From Macrophomina tecta (taxonomy: Eukaryota > Ascomycota > Dothideomycetes > Botryosphaeriales > Botryosphaeriaceae): 64,000 nucleotides of DNA. The translations under genes and the position numbers were made by a program. Where the stretch lies: the NCBI GenBank assembly GCA_024180945.1, contig JAKSGN010000006.1:2418001-2482000 (forward strand), in the 5' to 3' direction. Positions 13,707 through 25,600 of this stretch are shown piece after piece. The notes beneath the pieces were generated by a model. The model searched no databases, was not told the DNA's origin, and saw only the letters and a list, made by a program, of their open reading frames with translations. Position 1 is the stretch's first letter. Each line of letters opens with the position of its first letter.

Positions 13707-14753
13707 CTGATGCGTCTCGTGAGTTGACATGGCTTCACCGTGCAGCGTACACAAATAGACATACTAAATCAGGCTGCTGGTAGGCAACCAGTCCCTTGTT
13801 GACCATGCAGCAGAGTAAAGTACAGAATCTCGGTTGTCCACCCTCCGGGTCCGTCAAGTCTCTATTTCATTATTAATGTCCGCGATGCCCGTCCGTGGTG
13901 GTATACGGGAATGAGATCTTATCAGACGAGCGTGATCCAAAGTAAAGCATGCATTTCAAGACCTGCTCGAGTTCAATCTAACGAAGACATCTCTAATTTA
14001 CACTGCACTTTCATAGGTACAAGTATCAGACGAGCGTAGAATCGGAGATTTCAGTCTGGATCAGGGTAATATATATTACAACGTTGGTGTGAAGTAAAAA
14101 AAAAAAAAAAAATGAGCCAGTTGGTGCTTGGGTGTATCCAAAGAGTAGTCATAGATTCTGGCCATCTATTTCTGCCCAGCCCCGATATGAATGGTCTCTT
14201 GCAAGCTCCCATGCAATAGTGCTCTTCTCATGAGTACCGTATAATGATTTCCGACATCCCAACAAACTCCAGTTAATGCAGGTGCAGCTCATGGCGCTTC
14301 CGCTTTCCCATATCATATCAACGGGCATCTGGCCGCCAAAGAACCCTTCCTCCAGACCGCAGACCATATCGGAGTCGAGAGACGCTGGTTCTGAACCTGT
14401 TACCGGCGGCGCATCTGCGAAAAGATGTTTCTCGTGGCGGTTGTGCCGCGAAGTTCTGCGCGGGGACGGGGACCCCGACGGTGGCTGAGAGAGCGTGCCC
14501 CCCCCCCCCAAATGAGCATCTTTGCGGATTCAGGATCATATCCGACACTACCGGCCTTTTCCCAACGTTAGGTCGGGAAGTGCCTTATTCGCCGGCCCAT
14601 ACGTTTGACCGCCAGAAGCGAATGCTGGCGCCCGCCCGGCTGCTGGGAGACGATTGACGTTGTTCATGCACTCGGGCCGAGTCCCCCCGCCTTTTTGAGA
14701 GTCCACTTTCCAGCAACAATGCCTCCAATCCGCTACCGCGGCCGCGTTCTCTT
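7868..14753. other. Gene-poor region, nothing recognised
   Basis: Nearly 6.9 kb has no gene I can support. Open frames of up to about 210 codons (for example near 10021-10659 and 9440-10036) are low-complexity, overlap each other on both strands and lack motifs or splice-linked continuation. Homopolymer runs are frequent: A at 11396-11415, T at 13675-13697, A near 14096-14111 and C near 14501-14510. A 14-bp direct repeat occurs at about 13919 and 14024. I see no terminal inverted repeats, transposase, reverse transcriptase or tRNA. Confidence 0.55.
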
Positions 14754-15017
14754 TCAAGACAACAAGCTGTCTTTCCTCTCGTGCTTCCCGCCAGGTGCGG
14801 ACTTGACCGGAACACGGCGCGCAGTCACCTCCTTCCGCTCGGACCAGTGGGGGCGCTGGTGCCTCTTCTCCTGCTGCGGGACAAGCAGGATGAAAGCGAG
14901 GATGTGCAGGGACAAGAAGATTGCAGCCTTGAGGACGAGGGACTGGAAGCCGGACAGCGGGCTGACGAGGTCGACGTCGCCGATGAGGGAATGGGTGGAG
15001 AGGGTGAGCGAAGTCAT
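14754..15017 (-). CDS. Probable small single-pass membrane protein, 87 aa
   Basis: An 87-residue frame runs from ATG at 15017 to TGA at 14754. Codons overwhelmingly end in C or G (ACC CTC TCC, GGC GAC GTC GAC CTC GTC), as in the certain genes of the window and unlike the surrounding spacer. Residues about 25-50 form one hydrophobic helix containing VLKAAIFLSLHILAFILLVP. It is followed by a basic, hydrophilic tail rich in Lys, Arg, His and Glu, suggesting a small protein anchored in a membrane with the tail on the cytosolic or matrix side. A GT at the end of codon 63 could be a splice donor, so the last 24 residues are less certain. No family recognised, no function proposed. Confidence 0.5.
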   Translation of the reverse strand: MTSLTLSTHSLIGDVDLVSPLSGFQSLVLKAAIFLSLHILAFILLVPQQEKRHQRPHWSERKEVTARRVPVKSAPGGKHERKDSLLS

Positions 15018-16922
15018 AGCGGAGCTACTCAGAAGGGACAAGACGGATGGACCGAAGGCTCAATTGCCAGTCGCGGAAGAGAGCAAGTGTGGAAAAGCTC
15101 GCGCAACTCGTGGAAAGCGCAGGGTGGGAAGAACGAGCGCTTTTCGTCGAGAGCTTCGCCGGCGACAGACCAAAAGCGGGGAGGGCGGTGAGAGAGCAGT
15201 ACTATATGCTCAAGAGACAGAAGAGACGCCAAGCAACGACGTCGCTCTCACCTTCCCTCGATCGAAGACTTATCGCCGTCCACTCGCACAGTCACGTCGT
15301 GACTAAAAGCACCCGCTCCGCAAGCGGCCGTCACTTCCTTGCGTCTTCGGCATGGCGTGATACCGCCGCAAAGTAGAACCTGGTCCGCGAACGGGGAAAA
15401 TAAAGAGATGTGAGACACACGCTCGTTACGTCAACATGCGCTATTGTTAAAAAAAAAAAAAAAAAAAGGAAAAAACTGAGAGACTGGAACAGACCGCTCG
15501 GCTTATCCACGCAGCACCAGTGGCGCGATGTCATAATCGAGGGAAAGGGCCGGTGGAAGCGGGGTAAAATCAAGAGCGCGAGGCGCATCACCGTGTTTTT
15601 ACGTGACCGATAAGCAGGCCAAGATGCACGATAGCCACGAAACGGTGTGACAGGACGTTTACCAGCAAGCGAGCGCCCGACCCTTGCAGCATGAAGGGCG
15701 GAGCGGGCGAAGGAAGAGAGCTCCACTCTTCGGACGGGCGCCCCGATGTCGGCTTTCTGCTCTCTCGTCGGCTACTCGGTCGCCAAAAGTACGCGCCGTT
15801 GGGCGGGCTCAAGTCCCGGAAAAGCCCGAATTAGACGACGGCGACTGGCTTTCTCAACTCCAACATTCGCGATCGCACGGGCGCTGTATAGACCTATTTT
15901 TTTTTTCGCCTGTGTAGGATGTCGCGAGTGTGTGACTGCGGCTCTCGCGGGCGAGGGCGCGACGGATCGCAGAGATCGGTTTGCTCGCTTCAGTCCCTAT
16001 CCAACCGATCATGCAGAGCCCGGGAGGAGCGCTGGCTTTCCGACGCTGCGCAGCCACCAGCCTATAAGCAAACATCGCCCACATTCGACGCGCCGGATCT
16101 GAGAAAGGTCCTTCTTTTTGCTTCGCTCCTGCCGCCGCCTGCGGTGCCTCGGGGGAGAAAAAGTGCGCGGAATAGGATCGGCCGCCATGTCCAACCCAGC
16201 GCTGCCTTTCCACATGCGGAAGTCCACACATCACCCAACTTGCCTAATCCGGCTACTTCAACCAACACCGCCCTGAAGCCCTGCTCATGCTCACGGCCGC
16301 GACCTGGAATAGCACATCATGTTCTTCCCGGTGGCCTCGACCCCTGTCTTTCATGAACCTGAAAGAAACACCTAGCCTCGACTTGCCTGCTGTCCTCCGA
16401 ACTCACTACAGCTTACCTTCCCAGGACGATGCCACCTCACCTAGCCTCATCTGCCCCGACAGATCTACTACCGTTTTCTCGGCATTTGAACCACTGCTGC
16501 CCCTTCACCCCCGCTTGAATCAGCCAGATTCCTACCGCATGGAAACACCATCCACCTCCCCACCATCCGCTGGAGGAGTAGGACAAGAGAAGGACTTGTG
16601 CGGCCGAAGTGCATGGCTTGGACATCTACATTTCAAAGAGCTAGGAGCTACTTGGCAGAGGAAAACTCCCGAAACCGAATGCTGCCCCTCCCCTGCCTTC
16701 TGGGCTCGAGGAACCCACTCTCCCAAGCTTTGGGAAAAACAACGGTCCGAGAGCGCTGGCAACCGGCAATGAGATAGCTAGAAGACGCTCGCTCCACAGC
16801 AAGCTACCCATCACTAAAAAGAAAAAGAGAGGACCACCCAAGGCAAACAATCAAAAACATAAACATTTTTCGGGGGTATCTCCAGTCATATCTCATCACC
16901 ATCTCATCCACCCTCACACACA
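15018..16922. other. Intergenic region, no gene supported
   Basis: This holds the probable promoter of the small membrane protein at 14.8-15.0 kb and the 3' flank of the minus-strand regulator ending at 16923. A poly-A run lies at 15449-15467. A 161-codon plus-strand frame at 16287-16772 has mixed codon usage and no recognisable motif. I regard it as chance. Confidence 0.5.
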
Positions 16923-19487
16923 TCACAAACCCCCACCAAAACCCCCCTGAAATTCCCCAGCCTCCCACGCAAACGCCCACGGTACCGAATTCTCCCCCGT
17001 CATACCCAAAGTCCCGGGACTCCACTGATGGTCTGGTTGGGTTAAGAAATCTTGAATGTACGGATCGTCCAGCGGGGCGGCGCCGGCATCGCTACCGGCC
17101 GGACCGGGTGAGGGCACGCCGGCGGCAGCGCTCTGTTGGAGGCTCTTGATGAATTGGCTGACTGACGCTATTTGGCCAGTGCGCTCGCCCGTAGATGTGA
17201 GGCCAAGGTCTTGGCCGCTTGGGGGGGTGTGGTGAAGCGCTGACGGCGACGATGTCTTGTGGAGGAGCTCGGGTGAGACGTGCGGCTCGAGTTTAAGGTC
17301 CCCGTCGAAGGATGGGCGGTGGTGGTTTTGGGCGAGAGGGGTGGTGCCCAAGTCGTCGTGCGGTGCGTCGCTGGCGCTGTTGCCGCCCATCTCGTCGAGG
17401 TCTTTTTGGAGGAGAGCGAGGCGCTCGCAGTACTCGCTGGCGGGAAGGTTGCCGTCGTCGGCCATGGATTGGAGGAGGCTCCAGGCCAGATCGATGGAGT
17501 CTTTGTCGAATTCTGAGGGGGTGAGTATGCTAGCCATCAGCAGAACGATGGTGCTGCTGAAGATGTAGTGGGCGTCGAAGTAGCCGAAGGTGGCAATTGC
17601 ACCGTCGATCCAGAGTTGGGCGAGGAGCTTGTTGCTGCTCCGTGCTGCGTGGATGCAGGCTTCGCTGAGGGCGGTGGTCATGGGGGAAAGCGGCCGGGTA
17701 GTATTGGGAGAGGCGGCGGAGCCCGCGGGGCGAATGTAGTATTTGAAGACGTAGAGGAGGATTGGGCGGGTTGTGAGGATAATGCACTATTAAGAATTAA
17801 TGACGAGTATCTTTTTACGAGTAATGCCACATACCTGGTTGAAGTGTAACCTCAAGGAGGCGACTGAGCGTGTTTTGTATGGAGGAGACATTGTCGGGTC
17901 AAGCCTTAAACTGGTTGGCAGGGTTGCATCCCATTCTTTCAAGCTGTTCAAGATTTTGTGGACATTACGAACGAAGTTGACCTCCTGTTGGGCGCTTGGT
18001 ATGCTGTAGATCAGGTTGAGGATGTTTCCAGTTATTCTTGCAAGCTTAACGTTTGCAATAAGCTGGTCCGCATCCAGAAACTCTTCGCGTTCTTCCAGAG
18101 ACAGATTGTCCACAGACGGCAGCGGTGCGTCAATGTCTTCATCCCGAATCATGACGGGATGGCCCAGCTTCGAGCTGCACATGCGGTCAAAGGTGTAGAC
18201 AGTCCACCAGACTCGGCGGCGGTTCTCGATTTCGACAGCGCTGATGCTCTTGTCGTAAGTGATATTCCGGTGCAGGCCAAGAGTAAGGCTCAGACGGAGA
18301 GCAAGGCCAGCATAAGTGTATGCAGTATTCTTGCGGTTCAAAGCATGAGAGTAAAACGACTGCAGACGGACCGTTAGCAACTCCGCTGGCTAGTCACGCC
18401 CGTGTCAACCTACCATGACCAACAGAGTCTCAATGTAGTCCACATCGGCCTCCTCGTGCAAGTCTTGGAAGAGAGACATGGCCTGCAGGAAGAACGCCGT
18501 TCCAGGTACCGTTCTCCTGTTGCCAGCCACGGCCGTCTTTTTCGAGTACAGCTCGCCCAAGGCAAAGACGACGAACAGCCTGCAGAGGAACACGGGGTCA
18601 TCGTGAGTCTGGGCGGTGTATGTCTCCTCCATGCGCCTCAAGAAGCTCTTCCTCTGGATGAGATGGTAGTCGCTGCCGATGAAGCGCAGTACGACCTGCA
18701 CGAGCATGCGGGCATACGTCTTGTTCGGCAGCTGGAACTCGGTGTTGGCAATGCGCAGCAGGCCGCGGTGCTTATAACACACCATGCGGCGCGGCTGTGG
18801 TACCATGTCATTGCCCTTGACGTAAAAGCGCAGACGGGTGCCGAAAGCAGTGCAGGCGGCACCGCCAATGTACAAGGGCTTGCCCGAGACGCGGTCGAAG
18901 GGAGCGGGGCGCTGCTGTTGGACGTGCTCCTCGAGGAGCGGGTTGGCTACGTCGACATTGGCGACGTCGACGTCGCTCTCGTCGGCTGCGGGATCAGGCT
19001 TGGAATCGTCGTGAGAGGGCGGGGTCGGCGACGTGCGTTTGAGGGTGGCATTTTCGGCCTCGAGCTTCTTGAGATAGCTGCAGTCATGCGGGCGTCAGGC
19101 CATTGTCGGAGAGCGGAGAGGGGAGAGGGGAGCGGGGAGCGGGGAGCGTGAGGCACCTCTCAGAAATCACGACCTTCCGATCTCGGACCGGATAGACGCA
19201 CTGGCTCGAGTTGTTGCTCTTCCTGCAACTGCGGCACGGCGTCTCGCCGGAGCACTTGATCTTGTGCGAATGGCACCTGTGACAGCTGCTCGGACCGCGT
19301 CCATTAGCTTTCGCGCGGCGAATTGGCAGAGTGGTGAGGCGGCGACGCACGCGACATAGCTTCTCCGCAGCTTCTTGGTCGGCGGCTCCTGGGCGGTCTG
19401 GTCGTCGGGGCTGCTGGACGAGGCCATCTTGGGGTCGGCGCGCTTCTTGCCGCTGCTGCTGGCCAGGAGGTTCTCCTGCTTGTCCAT
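16923..19487 (-). CDS. Zn(II)2Cys6 / fungal_trans regulator, 772 aa
   Basis: Five exons (19351-19487, 19157-19285, 18414-19077, 17835-18359, 16923-17786) join in frame to 772 residues. The first intron (gtgcgt...gcag, 65 nt, branch gctaatg) falls just before the zinc cluster. The joined sequence reads RRSYVACHRCHSHKIKC, with ligands C47, C50, C57, C63, C66 and C75 (spacing x2-x6-x5-x2-x8). A short coiled-coil-like linker follows (SYLKKLEAENATLK). The middle of the protein is a fungal_trans/MHR domain, recognisable from the helical segment around LALRLSLTLGLHRN and RRRVWWTVYTFDRM. The C terminus is polar and probably activating. The gene lies 553 bp downstream of, and in tandem with, the anion symporter gene, which in turn is divergent from 5-oxoprolinase. 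It is the natural candidate pathway regulator for that pair, but this is inference from position. Confidence 0.9.
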
Positions 19488-20040
19488 TATGGCGAGTGAG
19501 GACGGAGGCAGCGCTGAAGAACGGGCTGTCGGGCTTTTGATAATTTGGCGGAAGCTCCGACTTCTCCGCAGGTTTGGCTGGTTAGTTGGGGCAGCTCTGA
19601 TAGGGCGGCGATAGCCTGGATGCGCCCTGCCCCTGCTCGAGCCCGAAATTGATACGAACGGGCGTGGGCGCGGGGAGCGTCTGGGGCACTTGTGCGAGCA
19701 TCACTAAGCGCTTAGCGTAAGGGAAGGGCGAAACGAGCTGCACGCGCGGGCGCCTGGCGCGGAGAGCAGCCCGTTGAAGTAACGGTTGCAGCGCTGCGCA
19801 GGCATCCGGGGCGGCGCCGCGAGTCAACCGGGCGCGCAGAGTCGGAAGCGGGCACGGCGGGCTGCTGGTAAGCGGAAAACCGCGTCGCGCCCTTCGTCAT
19901 CCGGTGCTTTCCCGCGCCGACACCGCGCCGCCAGGGTCTGCTATCGGCCGGGTCTCCACACTGCTGCTGCTGATGCCATCTATTTGCCTCTTGCTCTCAT
20001 TCGCCGTGCTACTGCCCCCGCCGCCGCGCCCAGCACCCGC
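19488..20040. other. Promoter and leader of the regulator gene
   Basis: This 553-bp spacer lies between the end of the symporter gene and the start of the Zn2Cys6 regulator, both on the minus strand. It should contain the regulator's promoter and the symporter's 3' UTR. I recognise no specific site. Confidence 0.45.
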
Positions 20041-21803
20041 CTACAGGCTGTACACAAAATGGACGTCCATGTCGCCCTTCTCCGGCCGCGATGCCAGTGG
20101 AGCGCCCGCCTCCTCCGCCTTGCGCACCCGCTCCGCCCGCCGCTTGTTCGCCCTCGCCATGCCCACCACGAGCCCGCCGACCATCGCCAGCGCCACTACT
20201 GCAAGCCCCAGCGCGATCGACAAGCCCTTGATGTATCGCGGCGCTGAGTCCGTCGTGAAGATTTGCCCGACGGCCACTCCCGCCGTGTTGCCCAGCGTCA
20301 GCGCCCCGCCCACCATCGTCGCGCGCTTGAAGTGCTGCGCCGCGTTGTCCTGCAGCCACATCATGCTCATGCCCGTCGTTGGATAGATGCCCATGACCGC
20401 GACTGGGCGACCGTGTGTCAGCGAGCGACCGTGTCAGTGCACCCTCGTCAGACTTACCGAAACAGGCAAAATAACGCACCCCCACCGAGTCCGCTGAAAT
20501 GAGGATTGCGTATCCGACTACCAGGCAGCACAGCGGCCCTGCGATCCAGTATCCCCGGACGCCCTGCTTGTCCGACATGTACGCCGTGAACAGGAACGTG
20601 CACAGGCCCCAGAAGTAGATGGGCACCGTCAGCAGGTTCGCCTTCACCGAGCTGTACCCCAGCCCGTTGATGATCTTGGGCAAGAAGGTCGTGAACCCGT
20701 ACAGCGACACGTCTACCGAGAACTGGAAGATCCAACTGCCGATTCCGCGTCAGCTCAAGCCGTCCTCGGGCCGGAAATCATGGCTCGGGCAACTCACAAG
20801 GCGTGCCACTTCGGGTCGATCAACGCGCTGAAGACCGCCGCCCAGCTGAATTTTTCGTCAATCCCCCAGTGCGGATCCAGTTCGTAGCGGAGCCTCATCA
20901 TCTCCTTCTCCTCTTCAGTGAGGAACCAGGCCTCGCGCGGCTCGTGGGGGAAGATGAAATAGAAGAAGGGGGCGGCGAACAGAGTGATGGCTCCCTCGAA
21001 GATGAACAGCGCTCTCCATGACGTGAAGTAGGTGCTCGTCTGGATCTGCGTGAGGGCGTAAGCCAGAATCCCGCCAAAAGCAGAAGCGAGAGCGCTGAAG
21101 GCGAAGATGACGGACGATCTGGCCATGTCAGTATGCGGTTCAGGCCTGTGGGGCGCGCTTCCACACACACCTCTTGCCGCGTTCGCTTTTCTTGTAGACC
21201 ATTCCGAGATAGACATTGATACAAGGAATCAATCCAGCCTCAAAGAACCCAATCAAGAGACGGCAGGTGTAGAGACCTTGCCAGTTCTGGATGAACCCAG
21301 TGCAGAGGCAGACCAGGCCCCAGGCGACCGCACAGAAAGTGAGCAGATACTTGGGACCAATGACCTTGAGCAGAACCGCCACGGGTAGCTCGAACGGGAC
21401 ATAGGTGGCGTAGAGGAGGGTGACGGCATTGCCGTACTGGTTTCCCGTGAGGCCAATCTCGTCGGGCATTCCAGCGATTTGAGCATTGCCTATGTTCGAC
21501 CTACAGAGCCATAAGACGATGGCCCTTCATGAAAGCACACTCATTAGCACACCGTGGCGTACCTGTCGAGATTCGCGAGCAGATACAGAATACCCAACAT
21601 GCCTACTGCAAACATCTGCGTACGAGCAGTCAGTCGGGATGCAAGAAGGGAATTCTGCGCGGGCTGCGGCCTACATCGAACTTTCTCATCATCTTCGCCT
21701 CCTTGACAGGGTCCAGGGTGGTGGAGCTCGAGCCATGGCTGAGCTCGTTGTCTGCGACACCCATAGAGTTCGAAAGTTGCAGCGCATCCTTTTCCGCAGG
21801 CAT
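20041..21803 (-). CDS. MFS anion:cation symporter (Dal5/Tna1-like), 490 aa
   Basis: Six exons (21675-21803, 21563-21615, 21171-21500, 20798-21118, 20458-20735, 20041-20402) close in frame to 490 residues. After a 43-residue cytosolic head the first helix begins (MLGILYLLANLDRSNIGNAQ). This LDRSNIGNA signature, and the loop motif RLLIGFFEAGLIPCINVYL in the fourth/fifth helix region, are typical of the fungal anion:cation symporter family, which includes allantoate (Dal5), nicotinate (Tna1) and related carboxylate permeases. About twelve hydrophobic helices are visible, with the usual long central loop (around HEPREAWFLTEEEKEMMRLR). The plasma membrane is the expected location. The gene is divergent from 5-oxoprolinase, so 5-oxoproline or another small carboxylate/amide is a reasonable substrate guess. 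The family alone does not fix the substrate. Confidence 0.9.
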
Positions 21804-22682
21804 TGTTGGGCTCTGGTCAGCGTGTTGTTCGCGCCGTCAACGCAGCAGGAAGGGGTGTTTCACTGAAAGCAAGAAGTAGATGCGAAGAGACGCGTCGTCA
21901 AAGGACCATATCAAGCGAACGCGGGCATGGAGTGGTGTGACGTAGGCCTGGGTCAGGATTTGATACGGCGATAGAGAAAGGAGACGGTTAAGGAGAGCCC
22001 ATGATAGAGATAGCAGAGACAGGCATCCGCAATACAGCCCAGCTGCAGGACGACACGATAAACTCTAAGACGCTTGGCCGCTCGAGTCGGGCCTTCTGGC
22101 GCGGTGCCTGTGCCGGCCATCCGTGCGCTAGCTGCTGGCCACTGGCCGGGCAGGAGAGCCCGTCCTGCCTGTGCGCCTCCATCTCCGGGGCCTGTCAGAT
22201 TCTGGGGTACGATCCTCAGCACAACACCATCACCCTCAGGAGTCGAGATGCTGGGGAAAAATGGGGTTGGGCCATCGTCCACTTCTTAACCTTTTCTCCC
22301 CCTCGGCTTCTCGGGAACATGCCGACGCGACCGACTTCCTTCCCACGTGACTCCGGATCCAGCTCAGCCCAGCCGGTTGTCCACCAGCGTGTCCATCCAC
22401 CTCTGCTAGTTTGTGAGACGGAATTGTGGCTCGTAATCCGTACACTGATGCTCGTCCACCGCTGGCCTGCGCGCGTATCTATCTTGACGCCACTGCTGGC
22501 TCTAGTCTCCAGCTACACAATGAGGGGTTGAGAGGGGAACCTGCCGATGATGGATCCCATGATAGTCGCTCCGCCCAAGGTTGCCGCCCTTATATCCTGC
22601 CCGCATCTCCCTCTCTGGATTCGCGGCATGCCAGTCTCTCATCTGTTGAGAGCCCTCTCTTCTCCACATCGTCTCTTCCATC
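21804..22682. promoter_or_regulatory. Divergent promoter with a GATA cluster
   Basis: This 879-bp spacer separates the starts of the symporter (minus) and 5-oxoprolinase (plus). Five GATA cores occur within about 100 bp at 21962-22061: tgatac, cgatag, tgatag, agatag and cgataa. Several match the HGATAR consensus bound by AreA/Nit2-type nitrogen regulators. They lie roughly 160-260 bp upstream of the symporter ATG. Clustering of such sites is what is expected of a nitrogen-catabolite-controlled gene, but binding is not shown by sequence. Confidence 0.5.
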
Positions 22683-25600
22683 ATGCCTTCAGTCGCACAC
22701 GAGGGGGTTCGGATAGCCATTGACAGAGGCGGCACTTTCTGTGACTTGTCAAGCTCCCCTCACCACCTGATAATGAATGCATTCTGATAGTAAAGACAGC
22801 TGGGCCCGCATCCCAGGCCGGAAGGATGACCTTGTCCTCAAACTCCTGTCTGTCTGTCCCGACGAGTACCCCGACGCGCCGACCGAAGGCATTCGGCAGA
22901 TTCTTGAGATAGCAACGGGAAGCAACATTCCCCGCGGAGAGCCTATCGATCTCGCCCCCGTCGAGTCGATTCGCATGGGAACGACTGTCGCCACCAAGTA
23001 AGTCGATTACGGAAAGAACTCCGGTGTGGTGGTGTTCTTATCAGTTTAGCCACTCGGGATAAAAGAAACCCCAGTCTCGTCGAGCCGCAGCTTTTGCCAA
23101 ACCCAATTCACTGACGCGGTGCAGTGCATTGTTGGAGCGGAAGGGCGAGCGCGTTGCTCTCCTCATCACGAAGGGCTTTCGCGACCTCCTCATCATCGGG
23201 AACCAAGCGCGTCCGCACCTGTTTGATCTGTCGGTCCGGAAGCTCGACCGTCTTTATGAGACTGTTGTCGAAGTGGACGAGCGCGTGACGGTGGAAGGCT
23301 TCTCAGAAGATCCCGAGCCTGAGCCTATTGATGTCGATGCAGATCCTGAACTCGTCCGTGGATTGACGGGCGAGCCATTGAGAGTCCTCAAGAAGCCCGA
23401 CTACGATGAAGTCAGGGCAAGTCTTCAGTCGTCGTGGAACCAAGGATACAGGAGCCTGGCTGTAGCTCTTATGCACTCCTTCACATTCCCAGAGCACGAG
23501 CTGGAAATCGGCAAGATCGCGCGCGAAATGGGTTTCAAGGTTGCCCTCTCCTCCCAACTACAACCGATGATCAAGCTCGTCCCCAGAGCTCAATCGGCAA
23601 CTGCAGATGCATACCTTTCCCCTATCATCGCATTATATCTTGACAGCTTCCGGAAAGGCTTCAAGGGCGCACTTGAAGGTGCTGATGCGAACAAACTCCT
23701 GCTGTCCCAATCAGATGGCGGGCTGACTCCGTTCACTGACTTCACTGGCTTGCGTGCGATGCTTTCCGGACCAGCAGGAGGCGTAGTGGGCTATGCGAGG
23801 ACCTGCTATGATCCGATTGAGGGTACACCTGTGCTTGGGTTTGATATGGGTGGTACCAGCACAGACGTCTCGCGCTACGGTGGATCTCTAGAACATGTTT
23901 TCGAGTCAAACACGGCAGAAGTCACCATCCAAAGCCCCCAGCTGGATATCAACACCGTCGCAGCAGGTAACCATCCGATTCCGGGGAGTGAATATGCCAA
24001 GTCTGACTTTAATAGGTGGCGGTTCTATGCTCTTCTGGCAGAATGGCCTATTCAAGGTCGGCCCGCAATCAGCTGGAGCACACCCCGGCCCCGCCTGCTA
24101 CGGCAACGGTGGCCCACTAACCATTACCGATGCCAACTGCTTCCTCGGACGCATCCTCCCGGACTACTTTCCCCGCCCTCTCGACCTCGAGAAAGTAAAG
24201 AAGGACTTTCTCAAGCTCACTGACGTCGTCAACGAGCAGAAGCATGGCGATGACAGACTCACCCCTGAGCAGGTTGCCATGGGATTCATCCAGGTTGCCA
24301 ACGCCACAATGACCCGACCCATTCGTACACTAAGTGAAGGCCGAGGTTTTGAGACATCATCACATAACCTCGCGTGTTTCGGAGGTGCAGGTGGACAGCA
24401 TGCTACCGCTATAGCCCGCGACCTCGGCATCAGGCGTGTCCTGATCCATCAGCTCTCAAGTATCTTATCTGCATATGGCATGGCCCTCGCCGATGTGGTG
24501 GTTGAGAAGCAGGAGCCGGAGGCCGTTGCATACACACCCGAAGTCACACCCCGCATTCAAGCCCGCTTCGATCATCTCTCTTCGCAGGCTGAAGGGTCTC
24601 TCAAAAGGCAAGGTTTCCTCTCTCACCGCATCGAGCACGAGCTCTTCCTGAACATGCGCTACAAGGGTGCCGATACCTCACTAATGATCTCCAAACCTGA
24701 GGACGGAGACTTCGCCAAGGCATTCGTCGCAAGACACCACCGCGAGTTCGGCTTCACACAGCCCAGAGATATCCTTGTCGACGATATTCGCGTGCGCAGC
24801 GTCGGCCGTGCCATGGATATGCACATCTCTTCACCATTTGCTCAGCTTGAGAGTCTCAAGAAGGCACCTTACGTGGATCCTGCAAAGGCGAGGAGCATCC
24901 GCAAGATCTACTTCGAGAAGGAGGGCTGGGTTGATTCTCACGTCTACCATATTGCGGATCTGCCCAAGGGTTGTAAGGTTAAGGGCCCGGCAGTCGCCAT
25001 TGATGCTACGCAGACTATCATCTTGGATCCCGCCAGTGAGGCTACTGTTCTGGATGAGCACCTTATCATCGAGTTGCTGGATACGGAGAAAGTGAAGGTC
25101 GGGACGGATGAGGTTGATCCCATTCAGCTGAGTGTATTCGGACATAGGTTCATGAGCGTTGCTGAGCAGGTATACTGCCCTTCAGACACTGTGTCATTGT
25201 TTACAAAATACTAACTCACATCCGTACAGATGGGGCAAACGCTGCAGAAGACCTCCATCTCAACCAATATCAAGGAGAGACTGGATTACAGCTGCGCCGT
25301 TTTCTCGGCTACCGGCGGCCTAGTTGCTAATGCTCCCCATATCCCGGGTCACCTTGGCTCTATGAGCACCGCAATCAGCTACCAAGCCAACAGATATAAG
25401 AAGGGAGAGCTGAAGCCCGGAGATGTTCTCCTGTCCAATCATCCTTGCGCTGGTGGCACTCACTTGCCCGACCTCACTGTTATCACTCCTGTGTTTGATG
25501 ATGAGGAGAATCCGCAGGAGATTCTGTTCTTCGTTGCAAACCGTGGCCATCACGCAGACATTGGAGGAATCGCTGCCGGCTCCATGCCGCCAAACTCTAC

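Noticed and set aside
13919..14037. 14-bp direct repeat (tatcagacgagcgt) about 105 bp apart
   Set aside because: Two short copies are not enough to call an element or array, and there are no flanking inverted repeats or target duplications.
14605..15306. 233-codon plus-strand frame
   Set aside because: Opposite-strand shadow over the small membrane-protein gene, with poor codon usage.
16287..16772. 161-codon plus-strand frame
   Set aside because: Mixed codon usage, no domain, and it lies in the 3' flank of the regulator on the other strand.
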